Assembly: GCF_018143015.1 (NCBI RefSeq)
Contig: NC_054754.1
Span: 19,781,094-19,845,093 of the forward strand
Reading direction: 5' to 3'
DNA length: 64,000 nt
Source: Lytechinus variegatus
Lineage: Eukaryota > Echinodermata > Echinoidea > Temnopleuroida > Toxopneustidae
The notes under the pieces were generated by a model, which made no database searches, was not told where the DNA came from, and saw only the letters and a program-made list of their open reading frames with translations. Position 1 is the first letter of the stretch, and each line of letters starts with the position of its first letter. The position numbers were made by a program, and so were the translations under genes. Below are positions 34,401-46,400 of this stretch, in pieces.

Positions 34401-37400
34401 TGATTAAAGAGAGAGAGAGAGCGAGAGTGTGAACAGGTGTGGAAGCAAGGAGTGAATTCCTTGGTGGAAGTGAGCTGTGAGTGGGAGTGGCTGAAGTGAC
34501 AAGAGTCGCAAAAGAGGATTAATTGACTGAGAGAGCAGTTGGGGGAGTGGTTAAGAGAGTTACGTAAGTTGGAAGAATAATGGAAAGCCGAAGAACTTGA
34601 ATTTGGAATCGGGGTACACAATAATTAAGTTCCATTTTATATACTTACATTATAGGCGGATTAATTTCGCGCATTACACCAAAAGTGATAGGGTCGATTT
34701 GGGAAAGGCTTTTCTCGCCACGCGGTGTTTGACCCAGAAAGGGATAAAAAGGGAGTGATTAGTTGCCAAGGGGCAGTTTTTCGTTCCCGATTTGTTTTGC
34801 CGCCGTAGGCCATGTCGGTTTGATTTTTGTCTGTCGTCGGTCGTCCAGCCCAGAGATGCGACATTTATTATTATCCAGCATGTAATTTGACTTTGATTTA
34901 GAATAAAACGTGATACACAACTTAACTTCATCGAACTTGTCATTCTTTGACTCCCGTCTTTTTTTTGTACGTGGGCAGCGCAAGACGGTGGGCGGCCACC
35001 GGCCGTCTTGCAAAGCTGTGCCGCTACATATATATTTTTTCTTAACTATTAAATTATCCTTTCTCCTCTCCCTCTTCCGCAAGGAAAATGAAAGAAGGGA
35101 ACCCCAGCAAGATATGGGGAGATGTCTCCTCTTTTTTCCATTTCTTAAAGTCAAGGCTTTAACAAATGTAAAATATTCTATATCACATGCATAATAGTTT
35201 GATAAAATATATAGTGTGGGATGCTTTGCGACCAATCATCCAAGGTTAGTTACAAGATATTGTGGGCGGTTAGAGATGAAAAAAAAAACAAGTATTGTAA
35301 TATATTATATCGTGTGTACATCCAACGCGCGTCTGATTCAGTTGATGAATAATAGTTGCTATAGTAATACAACTTCCAATAGTTGATATGTATATAATTA
35401 TGTGTGTATACCCACACAAATATATTCAAATATAGTAGTTTGTAAGTTATGATTAAGTAAAAAACTGCAAAACCATTTCGCTATTGAGCAATGCCATGCA
35501 GTTATTACATTTTATAATACATCCGAAAGGTTTTGCATGAATGACAAAAGTCTTCTAGGTGAATATTAATTTCAGAACATCGTGCGACAATAAAACAAGA
35601 TAGCAACTAAAATTCTGCATAACTAGTTGCCTAGGTTACCGTTTCTCGAACAATCGCTTTGTTCTTAAAACAAAGCGTGCAATGGATTTTTGCTTTATGT
35701 TTTGTACACTTTTCAGTAATGTCATTATTTCCTTAGCATCAGTTATATTGGTCTCGGCAAGTAACATAGACCTTTCGTTGATGTATTTTGGGCATTCGGT
35801 GAGGAAATGACTTACAGTTTCAATACACCCATTACAATTATTGCAGTATCCTGTTGGGTGCATTTTCAATTTAAAAAGATCTTCGTTTAAACCTACTACT
35901 CCGAGTCTTAATCTATGAACAATACTCTCCTCAAGTCTTGTTAAAAAGCATAAATGTGGTTTGTTAACGGCAGGTTGTACCTGTCTTAGAAAGGCGTGTG
36001 AAGAATTCCACCTATCTTGCCAGAGGGTGATATACTTATCTGTAACAATACTCTTTATTTCAGAAAGAGAATGTTTATTAAATATTTCAATGTTGTTTTG
36101 TAGGGCAGCTTTGGCGTAATGATCTGCCATTTCATTCCCATGCAGACCACAATGGCTAGGGATCCACTCAAGGTGGATGTGTTTCCCTTGGTAGTTTAAT
36201 TTAGTCGTTAAAATTATGATTTCCGTGACAAAGGATACATCCTTTTCTTCTTTTATGGCCTGTAGTGCGCTCAATGAGTCAGAGAAAATCACAATTCCGA
36301 CGTATACATCTATAGTCTCCAGCCAGTTGAGGGCAAGGACTATGGCTGCTAATTCAGCTCTGAATGATGATGTATGGTTCGCCATCCTTTTTGCCTCATG
36401 GATGGAGAAAGCTGGTACATAGAAAGAAGTGGAGACTGTTCCATTGTTTGGAACTTTTGACCCATCTGTGAATATATGCAACTGATTTGACCATTTACTT
36501 CCTATAAGTTCTAAGCTACGTTGTTTTAAATATAAGGGATTTTGTTGTTTATTTAGAACTTCACTCAATTCTAGAGAAACTTTTGGAAGAATCATTGTCC
36601 ATGGGGGGAGACAAGGTACAGTATAAGTTTCAATTGGTTTTTCATTCATCAATGCTGTCCTACATCCAAAAGGTTTATAATTTTGTTGATGTTTTACTAT
36701 CTCCATTTGCCAGTTTGGCTTGACGTTAACAGGATGATCACGATGCATAGCAATTTTTTGTCTTAGAATATCTGCAAGCATCTGCCTGCGTAAGTCTAGG
36801 GGCATTTCACCTAATTCTGTTTGTAAGGAAGCAAGTGATGTTAGGGGAAGAGCTCCTGCACATATTCTCAGGGACTGATATTGAATATGATCTAAGGATT
36901 TTTTGATGTATGAGGGCGCACTATCATAAGCTTCGCAGCCAAAATCTAATAATGATCTTATTAGTGCTTTATACACAATCAGTAGCGATTTTGAGGAGCT
37001 TCCCCACGTCGTACCTGTTAAGCACCTCAAAATATTCATCTTACGTTTACATTTTGAAATGATCATATCTATATGATTTTTCCATGACAGTTTTTGATCA
37101 AATATCATTCCTAAGAATTTTTTCTCAGATTTGAAGGTCAGGGTAGCATTGTTTAACCTGAGCTCCGGATATTTGACTTTCCTCTTCTTAGTAAAAAGTA
37201 CTGGGACTGTTTTGCTCTGTGAGAGACGAAATCCCCATTTGGTAAACCAATTGTTCAACTTATTCAAATGATACTGTAATTGTTTTGAAATAAGCTCTAT
37301 ATCCGCACCCGATATCCAGACAGCACAGTCGTCCGCATATATGGATGTTGTAACAGATTCATCAGTCGGGATATCACACATCATAACATTGTAAAGCAAT

Positions 37401-40400
37401 GGACTTAATACACTACCCTGGGGCAGACCATTGTATATTTCATAGCATTTTGATTTTTCCTGTCCAATCTTCACATGAAAAGTTCGCTTTTTCAAAAAGT
37501 TATTCAAGAATCGTAGCATATTGCCCGAGATATCATAATATGATGCTAGTTTGTATATTAAGCTTTTGATATCAAGTCGATCATATGCTTTTTCAATATC
37601 AAGGAATACTACTAATGTGTATTCTCCAACGTTAATACTTCTTTGAATCGTGTTCTCTAGAAGTATTATACTATCCACCAAGCTACGTTTGGAGCGAAAA
37701 CCTGTCATAAAAGGTGGGAATATTTCTTTCTTTTCCAAGTACCACTGAAGTCTATTTTTTACAATCCGTTCAAGTATCTTAGCAAAGCACGAAGTTAGTA
37801 CTATAGGTCGATATGATGATACAGTATGGGGGTCTTGGTCCTGCTTTAGTACAGGGATTAATATAGAATGTTTCAGATTTGGGGGTATGGCCCCCGTGTC
37901 CCATATCCAATTCATGACCTTTAGCATAAAATTCTTACTTTCATTCGGAAGTTTTTCATACACCTGGTAAGGGATCTTGTCTTCCCCAGGGGATGATTGT
38001 TTACAAGTATTGAGAGCCTTTTGTAATTCCTGAAACGTAAAAGGTTCATTCAAAACATGTTCCATTCCCCTGTTCATTGACTTGATTGCAATGTGTTCAT
38101 TGCCTTTTATTCCCGTGCATTCTTCTACTAGACTTATAGATTGGAAAAAGGAAGAAAAAGCCTCAGCTTTTTCTTTATTACACAAAACTTCCTTTTCATT
38201 AACCACTAAGATTGGCATGTTTTTGGATTTTCGTTTGTTGTTGACCGACCCCTTCAGTCTTTTTATGGTGTGCCAGATCATGGATTCTGGTACATAGGGA
38301 TTTAGTCTTCGGCAGAAATCTTCCCAATATTTTTTTTCTGATTGGCGCAGAATCTTTTGGGCTTCTGCTTTCTTCTTCAAATATATGTTTAAATATTCTG
38401 CGGATATATGTCTTTTTAATTTATTATTAGCCCTATTTCTTTCTTTGATGATTTTTGTGCATTCATCTGTCCACCAGGGAACGGGGTTGTGTTTCTTTTT
38501 GCCTTTCTTGGGCATTATTTCACTTATAATGTCTGTTAGTTTATTAGTAAAATCACTGTATATATCAGTTTGGTCGATTAGGATATCTCTATCTCCTGTC
38601 AATCTTCCTTGACAATTTCTAGTGAAGGAATTCCAATCAAATTTCTTAAAAGACCAGTGTATTTCTTCATTGACCCTTTGATTACCCACATGTACCTGTC
38701 TGGTTCGATCCAGTAATATTTGGGTAGATATGGGAAAATGATCACTCCCAAAAGTGTGTTGTAGAACTTCCCAAGTACACTTACCAGATAGCAGAGGGGA
38801 TGTGATACTGAGGTCGAGACAAGAAGTTTTCCCAGTATGTGGATCTATTCTAGTTCCTGTTCCATCATTTAAAAATACAAAGTTTCTTTCATGGATGAAG
38901 TTTTCAACCACTTTACCATTTTGGTCTGTTTTTGTACTGCCCCATACAGGATTGTGGGAATTGAAATCCCCTACTATAAGGAAAAGGTTGTTATCTATAC
39001 CGTTGGTAATTTTGTTTAAGATAACATCATCCATTTTTTTGCATGGATTATAGAAATTTACAATGGAGATCACTTTTCCGGCAATATGTATTTTGGTAAA
39101 TTGCATTTCAATTTCTTTATCATTAATAGGGTATTCATAATTGAGGGATTCATGTATGTAAATTGCGCAACCTCCTTTAGAACGATTTTCTCTGTTTCTA
39201 TTAAAACATATATATTTTGGGATATCCAGTATGTGATCTCCAATTGAGATCTATTGTAGACTTCCCCCAGACTCAATTATTTCAAGAATAAAAAAACAAT
39301 AAAACCCAACCCCCAACAACGAATCTGAGAACCAACAATCCTCCAAATTGAGACCAAGTAGAAAAGCACATGTTTAGAGCGTTGTCTCTATTCCAGACCC
39401 AGTCATTTAGAAATTAATTTAAACAATTTAAAAACATAAGACTTTGTCATATTCTTATTCCTGTTGAATAACGTGAGTATTATGCTTAGACCTTCGTCTA
39501 GACCCAGTTATATATAAGATAAACAAACGAAAAAAAATCAAAGCTAAGACCAAACTTTAAAATTATAAACCCAGTTAAAATGCTTGGGTTTAGAGAGTTG
39601 TCTTTACCCCACATCCAGTTGTTTTAAAAATACAAATTAAGCAAAAGATTAATCTTAAAACTTAGACACAGCATCTCCCAAACTATAAAAACCCTGTGAT
39701 AACGCATACCACAAAAACGACAAATTAATAAAAGGCGTAAATTTTCAGATCTGAATGGTACGCGCCTTAAAAACCCAAAATAACAACACCAACAACGTTA
39801 TTCTACATCATTGACATTGTGGCGTCTTTGTTAATATTGTTTGTCTGTTTTTATCGTTTCTAATAATTTCCTAATTTGAAATAACTGGGTCTAGAGCAAA
39901 GACTACACCATATTTAAAGACGTTTGTCCCCTGGAAAGATCAAACCTCAAGATGTTGATTGACCTGGACAGCCTCACCCCGTAACTCTGGTAAGGGTGTG
40001 GGAGGGGGCTCTTCTTTCTTTCTCTGTTTCAGCCATTTCAAATCAGTGTTTTTTCCTATCTTATCACTTCTTGATCACATAAATCCTCTCTCTCTCTTTA
40101 CTTTACGGGTCAATATAACCCCAGAAAATATATCGTAGGCCACTGAGATTATTGAAATTGTAACTAATAAAAAAGAATGTTGAATATATTACAAATGGTG
40201 CTTAGTACACTGAAAATTTAAAGTACCGAATAACTTGTTAAAACGTTATCCCCTCTTTATAGAATGATTTTCTTTTATATAATATCTCATAGATCGTCAA
40301 TCAACAACCTTTTCGTTTTCGGGAAGTAATCCCCATATTGTGTGCTGATATCTCATTCCTCAGTTTTTTGTTTTATATGTATTTAAAAGTTGTGTTTTTC

Positions 40401-43400
40401 AGAAAAAAAGGAATGAATATACAAGAAATAATGATAATAAAAAAGAAGTAATAACAATAATACTTAATTAAATTGTTACCCTACTTCTCATACAGTGGGT
40501 GGCAAAAATAGTCAATTATGACTTATTTCCAAATAAAAACATGGAATGGAATGGTTATCCCCTCTTGTTAGAATGTTTTTCTTTTATATACTATATCATA
40601 GATCGTCGATCAACCTTATCGTTTTCGGGAAGTTATCCCCCTATTGTTTACTGATATCTTATTTCTCAGTTTTTTCACATGTATTTAAATATTTTGTTGT
40701 TTGTGTTCTTTTTCATAGAAAAAAGGAAGGAATATAAAAGCAACCATTTTTTAAAAAATGGTTGTAGGGTCTTTGTTTTGTTGTTGTTATTGTTGTGTTT
40801 TTAATGATTTTTATAACTGGGTCTGACAGAATGACTACGCTGTATTTCCATGTTATTCAACATAAATAGGATAGTTGGTCATTGTTTTTTTATAATTATT
40901 GAAATAACCGGGTCTGGAAAAAAGACTTTGCATTTATATTATAATTTTTTAATTAACCGGGTTTTTATAAAAGATTTCACATTTTTGTGCTATATAAACG
41001 CATTACTGTAAGGTTTCAGCTTTCAGTTACCGGGTCTGGAGCAAAGACTATGCTTGATTCTCGATTTACTATTAGCGTCCGGAAAAAGACTTAGCTCAAT
41101 TCTCATTTTTATTCCACTGGAATATCATTATTGTATCTTAGTTTGGACTAAAATCATAATTTTTTAAATAACCGGGTCTGGAAAAAAGACTTTGGATTTA
41201 TATCATGATTTTTTTAAACAACCGGTCTGGAAAAAAGACTATGGACATATAATAATAAAAAAACAACAACCGGGTCTGGAATAAAGACTTTGGATTTGTA
41301 TTGTAATTTTTGAAACAACCGGGTCTGGAAAAAAGACTTTGGACTCATATTATAATTTTTGAAACAACCGGGTCTGGAAAAAAAACTTTAGACTTATATC
41401 ATAATTTTTGAGACAACCGGGTGTGGAAAAAAGACTTTGGACTTACATTATAATTTTTGAAACAACCGGGTCTGGAATAATGACTTTGGATTTATATTGT
41501 AATTTTTGAAACAACTGGGTCTACAAAAAGACTTTGGACTTATATTATTATTTTTTAAACAACCGGGTCTGGAATAAAGACTTTGGATTTATATTATAAT
41601 TTTTGAAACAACCGGATCTGGAGAAAAGACTTTGGACTTGTATGTTAATTTTTTAAACAACCGGGTCTGGAATAAGGACTTTGGGCTAATATTATCATTT
41701 TTTAAACAACCGGGTCTGGAATCAAGACTTTGGATTTATATTATATTTTTTTTTAACAAATGGGTTTTGAATAAAGACTTTGGACTTATATTATAATTTG
41801 TTAATTAACCGGGACAGGAAAAGAGACTTCGCACTTTTTTGCTACATGACCGCATTACTATAGGATTTTAGTTTAGAACGGATTTGCCAAAAATCCCTTC
41901 AAATTCATAACATTTGTGGGTAAAGTCATTATTACATTTGTGGGTGAAATTATTACATTTGTGGGTAAAGTGTTATTACATTTGTGGGCGTTGTTACATT
42001 TGTGGGTAAAGTGTTATTACATTTGTGGGTGTAACACCCCTCCCCCCTTTGAAAACCATTCTGCGGCCCCTGATTTAGTGGAAGAATGATTGACGATTAT
42101 ATTTGCTGAAGGTAAATTCAGATCTAGAACGTGTAAAATGCAATTAATTGTCGTTTGAGAGGTAATTACAGTTTATGACCACTTTCGTAGTGCAAGGCCT
42201 ACCTGATACAAATTAAGGAATGTTTATCATTGCGGGTTGCTCTTAGGGGACAGTAAGGTGACCCAAGTCTGCGCAGTGCCCTTGTCTGTGCAAACGAGTA
42301 TCTGCGCGATTCTAATAAAAGAAAACCTGCAATGACGACAAACCTTACACCTGCTAAACATCGATATACAGTATAATTGAAAATCAGAATGAAAATGGTG
42401 GGAAAGTATTGAATTTCAAGCACTTCACGCAATCTGAAAAATGACTGTCCGAGAGGTTCCCCCCATGAGGCCCCCTTCATACGTATGTACAGACTCATAT
42501 CTTTATTGAGAGGAGCGTTGTACTTGAGAAACAAAGTAAGGGAGAAACCTTATAGATAGCTATACTACCTGAAATGGCCCCTCCAGCTAAAATTCCCACT
42601 CCTTGCAACATCTCGAGGATTCCAAAGAGAACATCGAAGTTTTCGGGTACCAGCAAGAGTTCTGCACCAAGAATGACCGGTAAGAATGCCATCGCTTCCA
42701 GAGCGATCCCGGATAGAAAGGAGCAGAGAAGCATCACTGGAAACTGGGGAACAAAGACGTCGAGGAACTTGGACACTTCTTCTATGATCACCAAGCACAA
42801 CAGAACTGTCGTCGTATTCCCAGATTTCCGGAGTACGAAGCCGAGTGTGAGACGGCTGATAAACGTGGCAGAGGCCACTGTCAGGTCTAGGATATGGACA
42901 TTAGGTAGTGACAGACCTCCGTCAATGGCTCGGGGGACGAATAAGAAGCGCCAACCTGCAACTTCTATACCCATCACAAAGTATGAAAATGTTAAGGTCA
43001 CCAGGCAGGGTTCCCAAAGACTTCCACAGGAGCTCAGGGTTTCATGAAGTGTGGTGCAGAACCCACGTCTTTCCATTCTTTGATGTCTACTTTTATCAGT
43101 CTTATAATTAGCTTCTTTTCCCGATGCGTAGGACATTGTGGTATGCTCTCCCATTCGAATCTCTTTCATTCGATCTGTCAATCTAAGGCTATACGTGCCA
43201 GTCGAACCCTGATCACTGTCAACGTCAATCTCATCTTCATAACTCATCTGCAACCTTTCTCTTGTTCGAAGCTTTTCTGAATCAAGATTGTCAGTTGATG
43301 ACATGTCATCGTCTGCTGAATCAGATGATGAATCCGAATAAAATTCGCTACTAAAGCTGTATACCCCAGTTTCCGTTCCACTTTCTTCGGTCAAGGGACA

Positions 43401-46400
43401 ATTTTCACTCTCTTGTTCACCCGGAAAAGAAGAGGGCCCTTGTGCGATTGCGAACGGAATCATGTTCCCGGATAGTGCCCCAAGTATCAACATAGCCCCC
43501 CTCCAGCCGTAGATACTTTGTAAATATTCAGCTGTAATTGGAAGAAACAAAGAACCAAACGCGTATCCGGATGTAGCTATCCCATACATCACGTGGAATC
43601 GATCATTTGCAACCCCTTTGAGGGTCAAAATGGATGATACAAAGACCACTGAGCTGCCTAGTCCTAAAACAGGAATTTTAGAAAAAGAAATAATTATACC
43701 GGTATTAATAGGAATAATATTTGTTTACGGATATTTTCTTTTGTAAATATAATGTCGATTATAGAGGACGAGTTTTGAGCAAATAATCAACATAATAAAC
43801 CATAAGAAAAAGCTCTTAAAACTTTATTTACATTATTCAAAATGTACCCCACTTAGACAAATGACCAAGTAACAACAAATTTTGCTGTTTGTTTTCTGAA
43901 GCGCACAGAAACATATATAGCAACATTGTACGCCATGTGCTATACAGTAAAAACAATGAATATGGTAATGAGAATTTTGATACTACTAATTATAAAAGTA
44001 ATCATAATAAAAATCATATTAATTTTACTGTTATTAAAAATGATGTTTTTGATGATAGAGGGAATAATAATGACGATGCTATTCGGTTTATATAAAGCCC
44101 TTACATTATACATGTATTCCCCATCATGGTACTCTGGTGCGGGCTACCCCCCCCCCCTATAATCGCAAAATTACACGTAGATCAACTTAAATATATATAA
44201 AACAAATATATCAGGACTGTCAAAATAATGTAAACATCCTCTCGGGGTTTCTCCAGTTGGGGAAAATGAGTAATTGCTAGACCAACCTCAAATAAATAAT
44301 TCCCACTATACTTTCTCAAAGCCTCATATATTAATTTTGTGTACATGTAATATCTTACCGAATAAAGCGAAGCACAGACAAAATATGACCGGGGTTGGAG
44401 AAAGAGAAGAGAAAATCGCTCCACATGACGTGCAAAAAGCTCCAACAAGGGTAACCGGTCTTGGGTTTCTCAGCATCCGATAAACCAATGACACAAGTGG
44501 AGCTTTAGGGCAAATGATAAAATAGAAATGAAATATAATTTTGGAAGAATGTCTCGAAAAACCTATCATGGATGAAATACCATGATTTCATTGAATCGTT
44601 TAAGACATTAGTATTACGTCACCGCGAAAGACGGATAGCACTATTTATATAGTACAACCCCAAGAATGTTCTGTAATATGATTGGTCCAAATCCGATCAC
44701 ACTATATTTAGCGAATCGCACCAATGCACCAAAAATGCATTATCCTGCACTCTGACGTCATGCCAAAAGTACTATCAAGCACTCTGACGTCAGAGTGCGT
44801 GTTAGTGCGAGGTCTGAAATTATCTAGAATTTAGATCAGATATAGCATTCGGGGCAACTCAGTAACATGGGGGGGGGGGGGGTGGGGTGTATAAAACAAA
44901 CAATGCACGCACTCTTGTGCATTGAGGACCTAAATAAAGAACTCTGTGCTCGACTCGCCAAATGTGTATACCGCACTCGGTCCTGCGGACCTCGGTGCGG
45001 TATATCCATTGGCTCTTCTCACACATCGTTCATTATATTTTGGCCCTGCATGCACGCGCATTATTTGTATACTATCACCTGTGGTGACTAATAGGGGTTT
45101 TCGCTGCTCGTTTGGATTCAAGAACACAACGCCTGTCAAATGACAATGAACAGCCGAGAGGGTTTTGTCGAAAGTTGGTGGACCGGGGCAGCAGATCGTC
45201 CGAAGATTGGGACAGGACGAACAATTGCAAATTTCTCGTTTGTCCAGAGTCCATGAGTGCCGGCCGCACAACAACGTTGTTAGCCTAACAGTCAGCCCAG
45301 TCACATCTTTCGGATTTTGAAGTCAAAACATTTATTTCAATGTGTAAGTCATGCATTGTTTTACATTGAAAGGCATCGCTGCCACATTACCGGTTATTAC
45401 AGGGCCTCTGCATTGTTAGCGCATTGTTAGAGCTAACAACGTTTCTGTGCGGTCAGCAAAGAACGACACTGCTGTTTTGATGGGTCAAAACCACTATCTC
45501 GGCGCAATTGCGTAAAATTCGTGTCCCGCATGTTTTGGGGCCAATTAAAAATAAAATCGATATATAGAATGGTCGAGTTATGCTATTCTATTTATTATAT
45601 GAGATCCATTCTTTAAAAAGAAAGTCATATTGACCTTCTTTTGGTATATAATGAGAAATTAGCAAATCCATCGGTTGTAATAGTGAAAAGCAGCGTGTCA
45701 CCGGTCATATATTTTCTAAATATCTGTATCTTTCAAAAAATAAAGTAAATAGCAACTGCCCTAAAACTTAATTAATATAGATATAAGTGATCCCTCCACA
45801 AAATACAATCAAACGTTTTTGATAAAAATGTTTTGTTTTCACATGCGGATAAAACCAAATGTGTCGCCAAATTTAGTGAAACTTACGTTACCGTATTTTA
45901 GATCAATAATTAATTACTTTATGTCATCGTAAATATGTTTATTTTTATTTATTTGACACCTCGGGTATACGATAAGAAATGATACCTATGTACTCCCATT
46001 CCTAAGTAAGAATTATCTTATCAAAACCAAACTAAATGCAATTTGTAGAAACGTAGCCTTAAGAGATTAAACTTACGTTACCGTTTTGGGGAAATGTGTA
46101 TAGACTTCAGATGCTGATATGTATATCAGCAGTTAGCATTGATCAAAGGAAAGTCAGAGGGCCAAAGAAATCATACTTGCAAAGAGCAATTTTGGATCAG
46201 CAACTATTTATTTACCCCATCATGTAACTTACGTTGTGAAACTTACGTATACCGTATGTGCCGATCTCGGCCTTTTTGGCGTTAAAAGGATTTTTCTCGA
46301 TATATAACGGAGATGAGCCATCTACGATCATTCTCAGAAAGCCTATATCGCTATAAGCAACAACTTCTTACAAGTCTATGGTGGATCTCGTCCCATTTTT

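Larger units (their letters stand above)
28136..35028 (+). mobile_element. Ty3/gypsy LTR retrotransposon, young but broken
   Basis: Two 886-bp long terminal repeats (28136-29021 and 34143-35028) flank the element; by eye I noticed only one difference between them, so insertion was recent. Each repeat starts TATAGCGG and ends CCGCTACA. The bases tata lie outside both ends (possible 4-bp target duplication in an AT-rich site). A purine-rich tract precedes the 3' repeat (about 34,132-34,141). After a long leader, a gag-like part begins at 30392 and an integrase part covers about 31,000-31,900, with a zinc-binding HHCC segment and a DDE core ([16 protein letters not shown]). Only these two protein parts are recognisable and the copy carries several breaks. 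It is inserted in the foldback-like element. Confidence 0.9.
25544..42072. mobile_element. 16.5-kb foldback-like element with long inverted repeat-built arms
   Basis: The left end CGGGGGCCGCGG (25544) pairs with the right end GCGGCCCCTG (42063-42072), and attta occurs just outside both ends (possible 5-bp duplication). Inside each end sit CCCACAAATGTAATAA units, then arrays of a roughly 49-bp unit (CCAGACCCGGTTGTTTC, then AAAAATTATAATATAAGTCC, then AAAGTCTTTT). Then comes a unique segment (ggacaaacgYctttaa at the inner border) facing its reverse complement. Arms span about 25544-27930 and 39915-42072. The centre holds an LTR retrotransposon and a LINE, and no transposase is recognised. Related termini occur at 63690-63829, so a mobile family is likely. 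The superfamily is uncertain; CAGGGG-type ends hint at hAT. Confidence 0.75.

Noticed and set aside
25544-42072. Polinton or other virus-like large element
   Set aside because: No polymerase B, capsid, ATPase or protease part is visible; the only coding parts belong to the nested LTR element and LINE.
42199-42534. Alternative last transporter exon ([18 protein letters not shown])
   Set aside because: A phase-1 acceptor exists near 42,350, but it would drop about a dozen residues between TM11 and TM12 and the tail is unlike the family. The exon at 25362-25486 restores the full loop and helix with an exact phase match and a better pyrimidine tract.
44930-45304. 124-codon minus-strand open frame
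   Set aside because: It lies over hairpin repeats and has no recognisable domain.
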